Below are positions 44,596 to 52,998 of a DNA stretch of 64,000 nt, in pieces. Positions within the stretch are counted from its first letter, which is position 1, and each line of letters begins with the position of its first letter. Source of the DNA: Prolixibacteraceae bacterium (GTDB lineage: Bacteria; Bacteroidota; Bacteroidia; Bacteroidales; Prolixibacteraceae); assembly GCA_023229575.1 (NCBI GenBank), contig JALNYZ010000007.1, positions 122,414 through 186,413 of the forward strand, written 5' to 3'. A model generated the notes under the pieces. It did not search any database. It was not told the DNA's origin and was given only the letters and a program-made list of their open reading frames with translations. Position numbers and translations under genes: made by a program.

Positions 44596-46666
44596 TATTT
44601 TTCTTTTCGATTTCGTTAAACAATTGGGATGATTCACATTCTACCAAAACTGATTTACCATCTTTGTTTTCAATAATAAAAGTTTGAGCAATGTGTGGGA
44701 TAAGAAGTGAATATTCTTTTTCTGTTAACTCCTTTTCAAGCAAGGGAAATAAAATAACCTGTTTGGATATTGAAGGATAAAATTCAGTTATAATATTTTT
44801 GGAATGTCGTTTATCAAATTTCTGCAACGGGCTGTCAATAAATATTGGAAATTGGATACCAGATTCATCAACAAGTGACTTTAATAATGCAGTAGCATAA
44901 AGTTGCTGTTCACCTTTTGAAAGCGTGTCTTTTTCAATTATATCGCCATTTTTAGCAATAAGGTTTATATCAATAATGTCTTCCTTTATCTCAACAGTAA
45001 CATCTTGAATGAAATTTTCTTTGTGCATTAGTAGTTGTAATTCTTTCCTAATTCTATTCTGCAAAGAATATTTCTTCTCAGTTTTAAACTTCAGGATAAA
45101 TTCAGATAGCTCTTTTATTAGACGGTTTGTAGCCTCGTCCTTTTTTTCATCCATTTCATCCAAGCTGACTGTCTTTGCTAATTCTGAAATCACTTTTGTT
45201 TTTGTAGCAAATTCTTGCTGGAAAGCTCCTAATTCTTCATGTAATTTGTTTTGCTCAGCATTTAAATCTTTTATAAGCTTATCTACTTTTGCTTTCTCAG
45301 ATTTATATTTTTTTGCCAAAATATCTGAATCTTTTGATTCAGCATTAGCAATCTTACGAAGCGTTTTCGTTAAAAAAATTCGTGTATTCTTTTCCTCTTT
45401 TACTAGTTGCTTGAATAAAATATTATACGAATGTTTAATATTATCATAGAGAGTTAAAAACTCGTTTGATTGTTGAGCAGACAAGTCAAGTAACACTTTA
45501 TCCAATACATTATTTTGTTCTTTGAGGTCTGAAATAAATGCATCAGTCATTATTGTGGACATTTCCGATTTAATATTGTCTGGAAATTTCCTTTTATTTA
45601 ACTGTGCTTCCACTTTTCGTTGAATACTTTTCAGCTTAGATTGGATATATTCATTATCAAGCTTGTTTTGTTTCTGTTTAGATTCAAGATTGACTTGATT
45701 ATATAAATGTTTCAATTTTTGACCGGCAATTGCAAAAGGTGCTAATTCAAGTAATTCTTTAAGTTTAGCTTTAATTTCAATATTATTTTGTATTAAAGTA
45801 TCACGTAACTTTTTTTGCCGAACCATTTCCTCGACCGACATACTATTGCCTTCTCGGATAAGCTTTTCCTGATATTGCTCTGATAAACTTTTATTTCTAT
45901 CAATATCATTTGAATTGGCTTCTATTTTGGCTTGGTTTAAAGAAATTAGCTTTTCAAGTTTGTTAACATCATCTTGTAAATTAATGAGTTTATTCCTGTC
46001 GGCAACGCTGGCAGATTTTTTACGCAGTTTAATTCTTAAATTTTCAAGTGTTTGTTTTAAGTGGACATATTTGCTTATTCCCAAAACTTCGGAATAAGCC
46101 AAACTTAAATTTCGCTTTTCAGCAATTGTTTTTATTTCTGCAAGCGAAACAATTTTTTCCGCATCGAATAAAAAGAACTTGGCAATTTCTCGTGGTAATA
46201 TAAAATCGTTGATAAAAATATCAGAGCCAACCTCATTTGTCAATTCATTTTCAAAACCGTCAATTAGAATTTGAGTACTTTCAATTTCTTTATCTGTATT
46301 ATATTCTCTTTTAATAATTATTTTACGACATGGGACAGATGGAATGTAAATATCTGCAATTTCAATTTCAACGCTAAAACTGTTTTCAAAACTCTTGCCT
46401 GACTTTATTTCTCTATTTAAAAGAGAGCTTGCATATTTCTTATATCCTCCTAGTTCATATATCTCTCTTTTGTATTTCTCATCAACTTCACTAAGTAGCT
46501 TGCCATAAAATCCCCAAACGAGAGCAGATAAAAAGGTGGTTTTCCCAAACCCATTTTGACCTGCTATTATTGTAATATTTTTACCATCACTGTGAGATTT
46601 AAAAACAATCGTATTTTGACCTTTATAAATTCGGAAATTGTTTAATGATATTTTGTTAATCCTCAT
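44579..46666 (-). CDS. dndD: DNA sulfur modification ATPase DndD
   Basis: This 695-residue SMC-like protein has Walker A in IIAGQNGFGKTTFLSAL (about 33-49), FFLFDAEKIVSLAEI near 178 and long coiled coils with no CxxC hook. The signature loop is DTLSKGEQQLYATALL (about 588) and Walker B is FPIFIDSPLQKFD. DndD supplies the ATPase and possibly nicking step in inserting sulfur into the DNA backbone together with DndC and DndE. It overlaps dndC by 11 nt and dndE by 17 nt, a tightly coupled block. Confidence 0.93.
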   Translation of the reverse strand: MRINKISLNNFRIYKGQNTIVFKSHSDGKNITIIAGQNGFGKTTFLSALVWGFYGKLLSEVDEKYKREIYELGGYKKYASSLLNREIKSGKSFENSFSVEIEIADIYIPSVPCRKIIIKREYNTDKEIESTQILIDGFENELTNEVGSDIFINDFILPREIAKFFLFDAEKIVSLAEIKTIAEKRNLSLAYSEVLGISKYVHLKQTLENLRIKLRKKSASVADRNKLINLQDDVNKLEKLISLNQAKIEANSNDIDRNKSLSEQYQEKLIREGNSMSVEEMVRQKKLRDTLIQNNIEIKAKLKELLELAPFAIAGQKLKHLYNQVNLESKQKQNKLDNEYIQSKLKSIQRKVEAQLNKRKFPDNIKSEMSTIMTDAFISDLKEQNNVLDKVLLDLSAQQSNEFLTLYDNIKHSYNILFKQLVKEEKNTRIFLTKTLRKIANAESKDSDILAKKYKSEKAKVDKLIKDLNAEQNKLHEELGAFQQEFATKTKVISELAKTVSLDEMDEKKDEATNRLIKELSEFILKFKTEKKYSLQNRIRKELQLLMHKENFIQDVTVEIKEDIIDINLIAKNGDIIEKDTLSKGEQQLYATALLKSLVDESGIQFPIFIDSPLQKFDKRHSKNIITEFYPSISKQVILFPLLEKELTEKEYSLLIPHIAQTFIIENKDGKSVLVECESSQLFNEIEKKNNVHSH

Positions 46667-48017
46667 TTTTCGCCTCCTCCTTTACAAAATCTTCAATTCT
46701 TTTTTCAATATCATTTTGCAAACCATAATTTGTCAGCAATAATGTCTTGCTGTGCTGTAATGCTAGTAGATTATTTATTAGTTCGTAATCATTTTCATTA
46801 CTACTACAAACGGTCTTAAGTAATTTCTTTTCTATTGAATTTTGGACATTCGCATTCTCTGTTTCTATGTCTCTACCATAAATTTTAGCGAATATTTCTC
46901 CAACCTTGAAATCAAAAATCCCGTCACGATACCAATAAACCTGGATCGCAATTAATTCTTGATTTGTAATTAATTCTGACAATGGTTTTGTTTTTTGAAC
47001 ATCTTTTTGCAGCTCTAAAAGTTCTCTAAGTTTTCTAGCTCGATATTCAGGTGAATAATTTCCTTGTTTATGTCCATCTTCAGTTACAGCTTCTTGTCCG
47101 TTTCTCCTTGTTGAGAGTCTGTTTTCTGAAATATTTCTTTCAGCTTCAAGTCTATTCCTGTAGTCTAAAAGTGGATTCATCCAGATTTCACCATTTTTTA
47201 TAAGTGCAGACATGGATTTGTCCTCCTTTACGACTGTACAAGTCCAGCAACCAAACCGACTTTGTCCACAAGAAGCATGGCTTTTGTCAGTTACAACAGT
47301 TGGACATTCATAATCATCAGCACTTGCGTTTGCATAAATTTGGAAAAGCTTTGAATTGTCATAATTCCAAGGAGAGGGCAATGCATTGATGATATACCAA
47401 ATCTCCTCAAGCATTAATTCTTTTATAGGTGAATAAACGAAAGTGTTATGATGGTTTGGATGTTTTGTTAATCGTTTCCCTTTTATTTCATGCTTTTTAA
47501 TTGAATTTGCCCTTGTTGAACTTTCCGCGCTTCTTACCCCAATTAATATAATTGCTTCTCCTTTTTCATCTACCTGCTCTGCAATAAATGCTGAAGTTGG
47601 TCTTATCTTCAATTTATCTGTACACCAACGAAAAGAATTGTTTGGAACTGGATAACCTTTGCCAAGAACATTAACCCAAAATGTTGATTCAATTTTCGGA
47701 ATTGTCTTGTGCACAAAAATTGGCAAGTCCTGATTTCTTGCTGCCTTTTCAATTTTAGACAGAACATCATCAACATACTCTGTAATGATTGGGTTCTCAA
47801 CCATAGTATCATTGCATACAACATAAACAGGTCTTCGTAATTGAAATGGATAAGGTATTTCTTTTCTTACCTTTTCTAAAGCACGCCATACTAAAGTTAA
47901 TAATACAGTTGAATCTTTTCCGCCGCTAAAGCCAATAATCCATGGTCTTTCGCTTGTATCTCCGTAAGTATATTGGTCAACTAATTCGTTGATTATATTT
48001 TCTATTCGTTTGTTCAC
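46656..48017 (-). CDS. dndC: DNA phosphorothioation sulfurtransferase DndC
   Basis: The 453 residues contain the PP-loop SGGKDS (31-36) that activates the DNA phosphate with ATP, as in PAPS-reductase-like enzymes. Conserved cysteines at C132 and C238, and C250, C257 and C260 in CGQSRFGCWTCTVV, include ligands of the [4Fe-4S] cluster. It takes sulfur from a cysteine desulfurase (DndA or IscS); none is encoded here, so a housekeeping desulfurase must serve. The start codon is GTG. First gene of the eight-gene operon. Confidence 0.94.
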   Translation of the reverse strand: MNKRIENIINELVDQYTYGDTSERPWIIGFSGGKDSTVLLTLVWRALEKVRKEIPYPFQLRRPVYVVCNDTMVENPIITEYVDDVLSKIEKAARNQDLPIFVHKTIPKIESTFWVNVLGKGYPVPNNSFRWCTDKLKIRPTSAFIAEQVDEKGEAIILIGVRSAESSTRANSIKKHEIKGKRLTKHPNHHNTFVYSPIKELMLEEIWYIINALPSPWNYDNSKLFQIYANASADDYECPTVVTDKSHASCGQSRFGCWTCTVVKEDKSMSALIKNGEIWMNPLLDYRNRLEAERNISENRLSTRRNGQEAVTEDGHKQGNYSPEYRARKLRELLELQKDVQKTKPLSELITNQELIAIQVYWYRDGIFDFKVGEIFAKIYGRDIETENANVQNSIEKKLLKTVCSSNENDYELINNLLALQHSKTLLLTNYGLQNDIEKRIEDFVKEEAKNED

Positions 48018-48038
48018 TTTAATTTATTTAGTTCTTTT

Positions 48039-48046
48039 CAAAAGTA
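48039..48046 (-). promoter_or_regulatory. Candidate -7 box of the dnd operon
   Basis: Read leftward this is TACTTTTG, the same box as in the SRP RNA promoter, 22 bp before the GTG start of dndC. A proper -33 TTTG is not visible, so expression may be weak or need an activator. The right direct repeat begins 49 bp further upstream. Confidence 0.4.
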
Positions 48047-48094
48047 GTCAGAATCATTCTGTTTGTCGTTAGTGTGATGGGAAAAATTGCTCTC

Positions 48095-48142
48095 TTTTGC
48101 AAATTCTGGTTTGTGGGTTGGCTTGTGTGATTTGCAAATGTG
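48095..48142 (+). repeat. Right 48-bp direct repeat flanking the Dnd island
   Basis: It starts TTTTGCAAATTCTGG and ends GATTTGCAAATGTG; 38 of 48 bases match 37894-37941 without gaps and in the same orientation. Together the two copies enclose all eight dnd-operon genes and nothing else. Similarity stops at both ends of the 48 bp, as expected for a recombination boundary. Confidence 0.65.
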
Positions 48143-48367
48143 TGCAATGCCGGGTGTCTTTCCGTTATGCTTATCAGAAGGTCGGAAAAATAAATAAATC
48201 TTTTTTCTTTAATTGTCACTTCTTTTCTCATTCTCAATCCATTTTCTCAGTCATTTTCCGTATTGCTGTCTTCTATTCATCTTGCAGCCAACTTGTTCAT
48301 CAGCACAACCTACCTTCCTTCTAACGTTGACTTTGGGCAGAAAGTAGGAAGGTTCGGTGGGCTTTTA

Positions 48368-48403
48368 GGCAGCATAAATGTACACAATTATGCTGAATAT
48401 CAA
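48368..48403. repeat. GGCAGCATAAAT element, copy 1
   Basis: GGCAGCATAAAT plus TGAATATCAA, with an AT-rich middle, recur at 50502-50535. The two copies enclose the Fic and DUF1016 remnants and the intact DUF1016 gene. Confidence 0.5.
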
Positions 48404-48514
48404 TGTTATTAAGAAAGATTTATTTGCAAAGTGATATTCGGTTATAATAGAAATAGGTGTTTTTTTTAGATAAGCGCTGTATGCACCGGCTTTCCGGAGT
48501 CCGGAAGTTGCCTG

Positions 48515-48650
48515 TTACAGTTTGGGTCATTCCCCGGCAGGGGATAAAGCTTCATAGAAGGTATGTGAGGAAATTGTAGTTTCCCCGCCAGGGGATAAAC
48601 GACCTAATGGAAGCCTGAAATTGCTGCGTTTATCCCCTCCGGGGAACCTG
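48515..48650. repeat. TTCCCCGG-AGGGGATAAA hairpin repeats
   Basis: TTCCCCGGCAGGGGATAAAG (48531-48550) and TTCCCCGCCAGGGGATAAAC (48581-48600) are direct copies. CGTTTATCCCCTCCGGGGAA (48627-48646) is the inverted partner, giving a hairpin at 48581-48646. A decayed piece with the same AAGCTTCATAGAA flank occurs near 49259-49286. Otherwise 48150-48700 holds no gene I can support. Confidence 0.65.
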
Positions 48651-48703
48651 CGCTCTCCGGATCATCTTTCTATTGAGCTTGATACCCTGACGGGCAAGGG
48701 GAA

Positions 48704-49066
48704 TTAGTCGTCATTCTTCACCTCCCAATACCCTGTTTTGTCAGAACCTTTGCGGAAAATAATGCTCTCTTCCTGTAATCTCTTGATGATGCGGGTTACC
48801 GTTCTGCGCGATTTGCCTAGTTTCAAAGCAAGTTCATCCAGTGTAATTTTCGGATTGGCTTTGATCAAATTTACAGTGTCATTTACAGTGTCATTTACAG
48901 TGTCATTTACAGTGTCATTATTCTCTTTGCCCAAAGGTTCACCTTGTCGTTTCCTTAGTGTGGCAAGGATTTTTTCGAGCATGAATTCTACAAAGAGACC
49001 ACAATCCGCGGCGCCAGTGCTTTGGTTGATTGCTTCGTTGTATTGTTGCTGATGGTAATTGGCGGT
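48704..49066 (-). pseudogene. 3' remnant of a Fic-family gene
   Basis: In one frame beginning after a TAG at 49067-49069 the sequence reads YHQQQYNEAINQST, then CGLFVEFMLEKILATL, as at the end of Fic-domain proteins. Four NDTV repeats and a winged helix follow (ITLDELALKLGKSRRTVTRI). The catalytic HPFxxGNGR box is missing, so only about the last 120 codons survive. An ATG at 48980-48982 could still give a 92-residue winged-helix protein, so a residual small product is possible. Confidence 0.6.
48872..48921. repeat. 12-bp tandem repeat (NDTV x4)
   Basis: Four near-perfect copies of ACAGTGTCATTT on the plus strand encode NDTVNDTVNDTVNDTV on the minus strand. The unit keeps frame, so copy number changes would only lengthen or shorten the linker before the winged helix. 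Confidence 0.85.
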
Positions 49067-49290
49067 CTATAATTTGATTTCATCATCGGTCAAATTCAAT
49101 TGGTTCTCAGTTTCTCCATAAGTAATAATATTGTGCCCCCAGGATAATTTTGCAACGGCTTGTTGCAAAATTGCAGCATCAGGAGATTCACTGGCAAAGC
49201 GAAGCATATAACTTAAATTCCGTTCGGAATACCCTTTTAATTCTGCAAATTCATTTTTTCCCCGGCAAAGAATGAAGCTTCATAGAACGA
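49067..49290 (-). pseudogene. Fragment of a DUF1016 (YhcG-type) N-terminal domain
   Basis: Reading leftward, a frame ending at TAG 49067-49069 gives KGYSERNLSYMLRFASESPD, AAILQQAVAKLSWGHNII and a short tail. This is the N-terminal DUF1016 signature (compare FSRRNLYAMRQWYLF and IPWGHNRLIITK in the intact gene at 49333-50370). No start codon or nuclease half is present. It abuts the Fic remnant directly, so two broken genes were joined by deletion. Confidence 0.6.
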
Positions 49291-49332
49291 ATACCCTGGG
49301 TCAATTTTATGTAATTGCCAATACGATTGTAA

Positions 49333-50370
49333 TTATTTTTCATCGTATCTATTCAATTGATTTTCTATTTGTTCAACGGTAGGCAATTGGCTTTTGAAAT
49401 TTTTAGGCAAAGCCTGTGTGAGCAAATATTCGCTGATGCCAATGGGTTTATTGATGTCCCGAAGTGCGTATTCGGCTTCTACTTTGTCTTTGTGTTTGCA
49501 CAGGATTAAGCCAATTGAGGGTTGGTCGGTTGGATGTTTTAGTTGAGAATCGATAGCAGAAAGGTAAAAGTTTAGCTTTCCTGCATATTCTGGTTTGAAT
49601 TTTCCTGCCTTAAGCTCAATCACTACATAGCTTCGCAGTTGCAAATGATAAAAAAGTAGATCGATGTAGTATTCGTTGTCGTTCACAATGAGTTGATATT
49701 GTTGTCCCACAAAGGCAAATCCTTTGCCTAGCTCTATCAGAAATCTGGTAATATGCTCTATCATTGCATTTTCGATTTCTCTCTCAAGGGCATCGTTTTC
49801 CAAACCCAGGAAGTCAAAGTTGTAGGGGTTTTTTAGTGTTTCGACAGCTAAATCTGACTGCGGATCTGGAAGTGTTTGCTTGAAATTGGTAATAGATTTC
49901 CCTTTCGTTTCGAAGTATTGGTTTTTGATAGCTAATTCCAATTGGTCCCTGTTCCAACCTTGCTCTACGATGGTTTTGCAATAAAACAGTGCTTTCCCCC
50001 TCTCTTTTATTTTGGTAATAATAAGGCGGTTATGGCCCCATGGAATTTGTGCCACAGCCTGTGGCACAAATTCAAATTCGGAGCTATAAAATAGATACCA
50101 TTGACGCATAGCATATAGATTCCGACGGGAGAAACCATTGATATTTGGGAAACTTAATCGTAAATCGATCGACAGTTGTTCTAATATAGCATCTCCCCAA
50201 GCGGCTTCCTTTTGTTTTTGCAAAATATCTTTAGCCAAATCCCAATACAACTCTATGATTTGAGCATTGGCTGAAACTGCAACTTTTAATTGGGCGGTTT
50301 TGATTTTGAGTTTGATGCTCTCTAACCAATGGTGATAATCGTTTGTACTAATGTCAAAGTTCATATCCAA
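49333..50370 (-). CDS. DUF1016/PDDEXK nuclease-domain protein (YhcG-like)
   Basis: The 345 residues have the usual length. The N-terminal DUF1016 part covers GFSRRNLYAMRQWYLFYSS and AQIPWGHNRLIITKI. The C-terminal PDDEXK-fold part has GKGFAFVGQQYQLIVNDNEY, then YIDLLFYHLQLRSYVVIELK, where the Asp and E-x-K give the active site. Members are frequent in islands and are linked to defence or addiction; the role is not proven. It is apparently the intact relative of the fragment just downstream. Confidence 0.88.
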   Translation of the reverse strand: MDMNFDISTNDYHHWLESIKLKIKTAQLKVAVSANAQIIELYWDLAKDILQKQKEAAWGDAILEQLSIDLRLSFPNINGFSRRNLYAMRQWYLFYSSEFEFVPQAVAQIPWGHNRLIITKIKERGKALFYCKTIVEQGWNRDQLELAIKNQYFETKGKSITNFKQTLPDPQSDLAVETLKNPYNFDFLGLENDALEREIENAMIEHITRFLIELGKGFAFVGQQYQLIVNDNEYYIDLLFYHLQLRSYVVIELKAGKFKPEYAGKLNFYLSAIDSQLKHPTDQPSIGLILCKHKDKVEAEYALRDINKPIGISEYLLTQALPKNFKSQLPTVEQIENQLNRYDEK

Positions 50371-50501
50371 GTGTTTTTTAATTGCTCTTGTGACTTTTTT
50401 CTTCTTCGCTGGCCATTACATTCAATCAAATTGGAATTAAAAAAATGTTTAAAAACGACTCAAATTAACAAAATAGAATTAGCAGGCTTGAAGTGATTCC
50501 T

Positions 50502-50535
50502 GGCAGCATAAATATACAGTTATATTGAATATCAA
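50502..50535. repeat. GGCAGCATAAAT element, copy 2
   Basis: GGCAGCATAAATATACAG, then TTATATTGAATATCAA; about 28 of 34 positions agree with 48368-48403, allowing a 2-base gap. It lies between the DUF1016 gene and the methyltransferase-like gene. Confidence 0.5.
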
Positions 50536-50635
50536 CCCATCATGCAATTCGCTAATTTGATGACGGGCTATACTCACCGCATAGAAATTGCATTGAAAAT
50601 TGTTAATTTTAAACTATACAAAACCAGAAAAGTCG

Positions 50636-51184
50636 ATGGAAAAACTGATCCTTTTTGGCATACTTAGCCTGCCGTTGATTTTTATATCAAGGAGGAGTCT
50701 CTTCGCCCCCGCAAACCATGGGTTCTATCGGTTTTTTAGCTGGGAATGCATCCTGTGGCTGTTGCTCTCCAATTACAAGTTCTGGTTTGAAAATCCCTTC
50801 GCGCCAAAGCAAATCGTCTCCTGGATTTTGCTCTTTGCCTCCATTTACTATGTGGCAGCAGGAAGCATCTTCCTGGTTAAGAAGGGAAAACCGGCCAAGG
50901 CAAAAGAGCGTGAGGAGCTCTTCCAATTTGAAAAAACCACGGAATTGGTCGATCGGGGTATCTTTCGCTACATCAGGCATCCGCTTTACGGTTCACTTTT
51001 GTTGCTTACCTGGGGCATATTTCTCAAAAATGTGATACTCCCTTTGTTTCTTATTTCCCTTATTTCCACCCTATTTCTTTACCTCACAGCGCGATTCGAT
51101 GAGAAGGAGTGCGTTGCCTACTTCGGTGAAAAGTACCTCGAATACATGAAAAGGACCAAAATGTTCATCCCATTCCTATTTTAA
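50636..51184 (+). CDS. Isoprenylcysteine methyltransferase-like membrane protein
   Basis: The 182 residues start MEKLILFGILSLPLIFISRR. I use the ATG at 50636 rather than an upstream TTG. About five hydrophobic segments are visible. The C-terminal signature GIFRYIRHPLYGSLLLLTWG and FDEKECVAYFGEKYLEYMKR is shared by ICMT and PEMT-type methyltransferases that use S-adenosylmethionine at the membrane. The substrate in bacteria is unknown. Transcribed in the same direction as the permease behind it. Confidence 0.87.
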   Translation: MEKLILFGILSLPLIFISRRSLFAPANHGFYRFFSWECILWLLLSNYKFWFENPFAPKQIVSWILLFASIYYVAAGSIFLVKKGKPAKAKEREELFQFEKTTELVDRGIFRYIRHPLYGSLLLLTWGIFLKNVILPLFLISLISTLFLYLTARFDEKECVAYFGEKYLEYMKRTKMFIPFLF

Positions 51185-51262
51185 CACTTTGCGGTCAGGT
51201 AAATTGGATTTTGCTTCATTTTGCTATATTTAGGATCTCTATTCATCCGTCATTTCAGAAAA

Positions 51263-52666
51263 ATGGGAAATCAAAGGAGTTTGGTAAGAACCCTCGGACT
51301 GGGGTATGTCATTATTTTTGTTGTTGCAAATATCATTGGATCAGGAGTATATAAAAAGATCGCGCCGATGGCCGCCGAGCTTCACTCCTCTGTCTGGATA
51401 CTGATGGCATGGATTGTAGGCGGTATCATCACCCTGTTTGGGGCCCTGAGCAACGCGGAGGTTGCCGGCTTGCTGGCGGATACCGGAGGCGATTTCGTCT
51501 ATTTCAAGAAAATTTACAACCGCTTTTTTGCTTTTTTGTACGGATGGTCTCTTTTTACGGTGATCCAAACAGCGACCATCTCATCGCTGGCCTATGTCTT
51601 CGCCCAATCGCTCAACAGCATCGTGCCCATCCCGGAGATTTTCCCATCGCTTCAGCATTTTTCGATCGGAGGGGTCTTCTTCCCTTTTCAGGATTTCGGC
51701 GTTAAACTGACCGCTATTTTGCTGATTTTGCTTCTGACCGGCCTCAATATTTCAGGACTCAAAAGCGGGGCGGGCACCAGCAAAGCCATTTTGATGCTGG
51801 TGGGTGCAGGTTTGCTGGTGATCGTAGTTTTTGGATTGAGCCATGTAAAGGCAACACCTGCCAACTTTATGGATGTCAGGGAGCTAACCAATGGCGCCGT
51901 CACCCTCTCCTCTTTTTATACAGCTATGCTGGCCGCCTTCTGGGCCTACCAGGGATGGGTCTCGGTTGGGTTTATCGGTGGAGAGGTCAAAGATCCGAAG
52001 AAAAATATCCCGAGAGGAATTGTCATCGGCGTCTTTGTCATCATTGCCATTTATTTGCTAGTCAACGTGACTTATCTCTCCCTCTTGTCTATTCCGCAAT
52101 TGGAACAGGTGTACAATGCAGGTAACCAAATCGCTGCCGTTGAGGCGGTCCGCAGTTTCTGGGGTGCAGGCGGTGTGCTTTTCATCTCTTTGCTAATTCT
52201 TGTGACCACCCTGGGATGTACCAACGCCAGTATTCTCACCGGCGCACGTCCCTATTATGCCATGGCGCGCGAAAGGCTTTTCTTTCCAGGGATCGCGAAA
52301 CTCAACAGCGTAAATGTCCCCTCGAATTCTTTGCTGTGGCAGGGAATCTGGGCTTCCGTGCTGGTGCTGTCGGGAACCTTTGATCAACTGACCGACATGA
52401 TCATTTTCGCCGTCTTTATTTTCTACGGAGCCACCTCTTTGGGAGTCATTATTTTAAGATATAAGATGCCCGATGCCCACCGTCCCTATAAAGTTTGGGG
52501 TTATCCCGTGGTGCCAATTGTTTTTATCCTCTTCTGTATCGGATTGTTTATCAATACGGTAGTTACCAGACCCCGTGAGGCGGCCATCGGCATGACCCTT
52601 ATTCTGGCCGGTATTCCTGTCTTCCTTTACCTGCAAAGAAAATATGGGAAAGCGGATGCTGAGTAG
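51263..52666 (+). CDS. APC-family amino acid permease
   Basis: The 467 residues start MGNQRSLVRTLGLGYVIIFV (ATG at 51263; an upstream TTG adds 14 unconvincing residues). About twelve membrane segments are visible. The first helix contains the broken-helix motif NIIGSGVYKKIAP (substrate-carboxylate binding G-S-G), and AYQGWVSVGFIGGEVKDPKK in helix 6 is typical of the APC group. An inner-membrane exchanger or proton symporter for amino acids; no specificity can be read. Confidence 0.9.
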   Translation: MGNQRSLVRTLGLGYVIIFVVANIIGSGVYKKIAPMAAELHSSVWILMAWIVGGIITLFGALSNAEVAGLLADTGGDFVYFKKIYNRFFAFLYGWSLFTVIQTATISSLAYVFAQSLNSIVPIPEIFPSLQHFSIGGVFFPFQDFGVKLTAILLILLLTGLNISGLKSGAGTSKAILMLVGAGLLVIVVFGLSHVKATPANFMDVRELTNGAVTLSSFYTAMLAAFWAYQGWVSVGFIGGEVKDPKKNIPRGIVIGVFVIIAIYLLVNVTYLSLLSIPQLEQVYNAGNQIAAVEAVRSFWGAGGVLFISLLILVTTLGCTNASILTGARPYYAMARERLFFPGIAKLNSVNVPSNSLLWQGIWASVLVLSGTFDQLTDMIIFAVFIFYGATSLGVIILRYKMPDAHRPYKVWGYPVVPIVFILFCIGLFINTVVTRPREAAIGMTLILAGIPVFLYLQRKYGKADAE

Positions 52667-52716
52667 TGATTGGAGGTTGTTTCAGGAGAAAGATTTAACT
52701 CTTAAGTGACAAAAAT

Positions 52717-52814
52717 ATTTCACGCAAAGGACGCAAAGGAAAGCCGCAAAGGAGCGCAAAGTTCAGTTCCGATATCTTTGCGTCTCACTTTGCGTTCTTT
52801 GCGTGAACTTTTTT
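52717..52814. repeat. CACGCAAAGG-type palindromic repeat
   Basis: TTTCACGCAAAGGACGCAAA (from 52719) is mirrored by CACTTTGCGTTCTTTGCGTG near 52787-52806. It is the clearest member of this repeat style, also at 24338-24442. Apart from it 52667-52998 contains no gene. Confidence 0.75.
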
Positions 52815-52998
52815 GTTATTCATTTACAGCTACTAAAGTCATAGATTTCGATTTATTTGTTCCCTTCGTAGTGAATGACAAAAGTTTCAATTTCGGAGAA
52901 ATTTATCTTCCTTTGCACAGAATTTTGGTAAACAGACAATTCGGATTACGGAACCTCTGATTTGTCTCTTATCAGCTGAAAACAGATCCATCGCTCCA

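Noticed and set aside
48872..48921. CRISPR-like short repeats
   Set aside because: The 12-bp units are directly adjacent without spacers and encode an in-frame NDTV linker.
35205..50370. Prophage or conjugative element
   Set aside because: No integrase, capsid, terminase, relaxase or tra gene is seen in the region; only island-type passenger genes.
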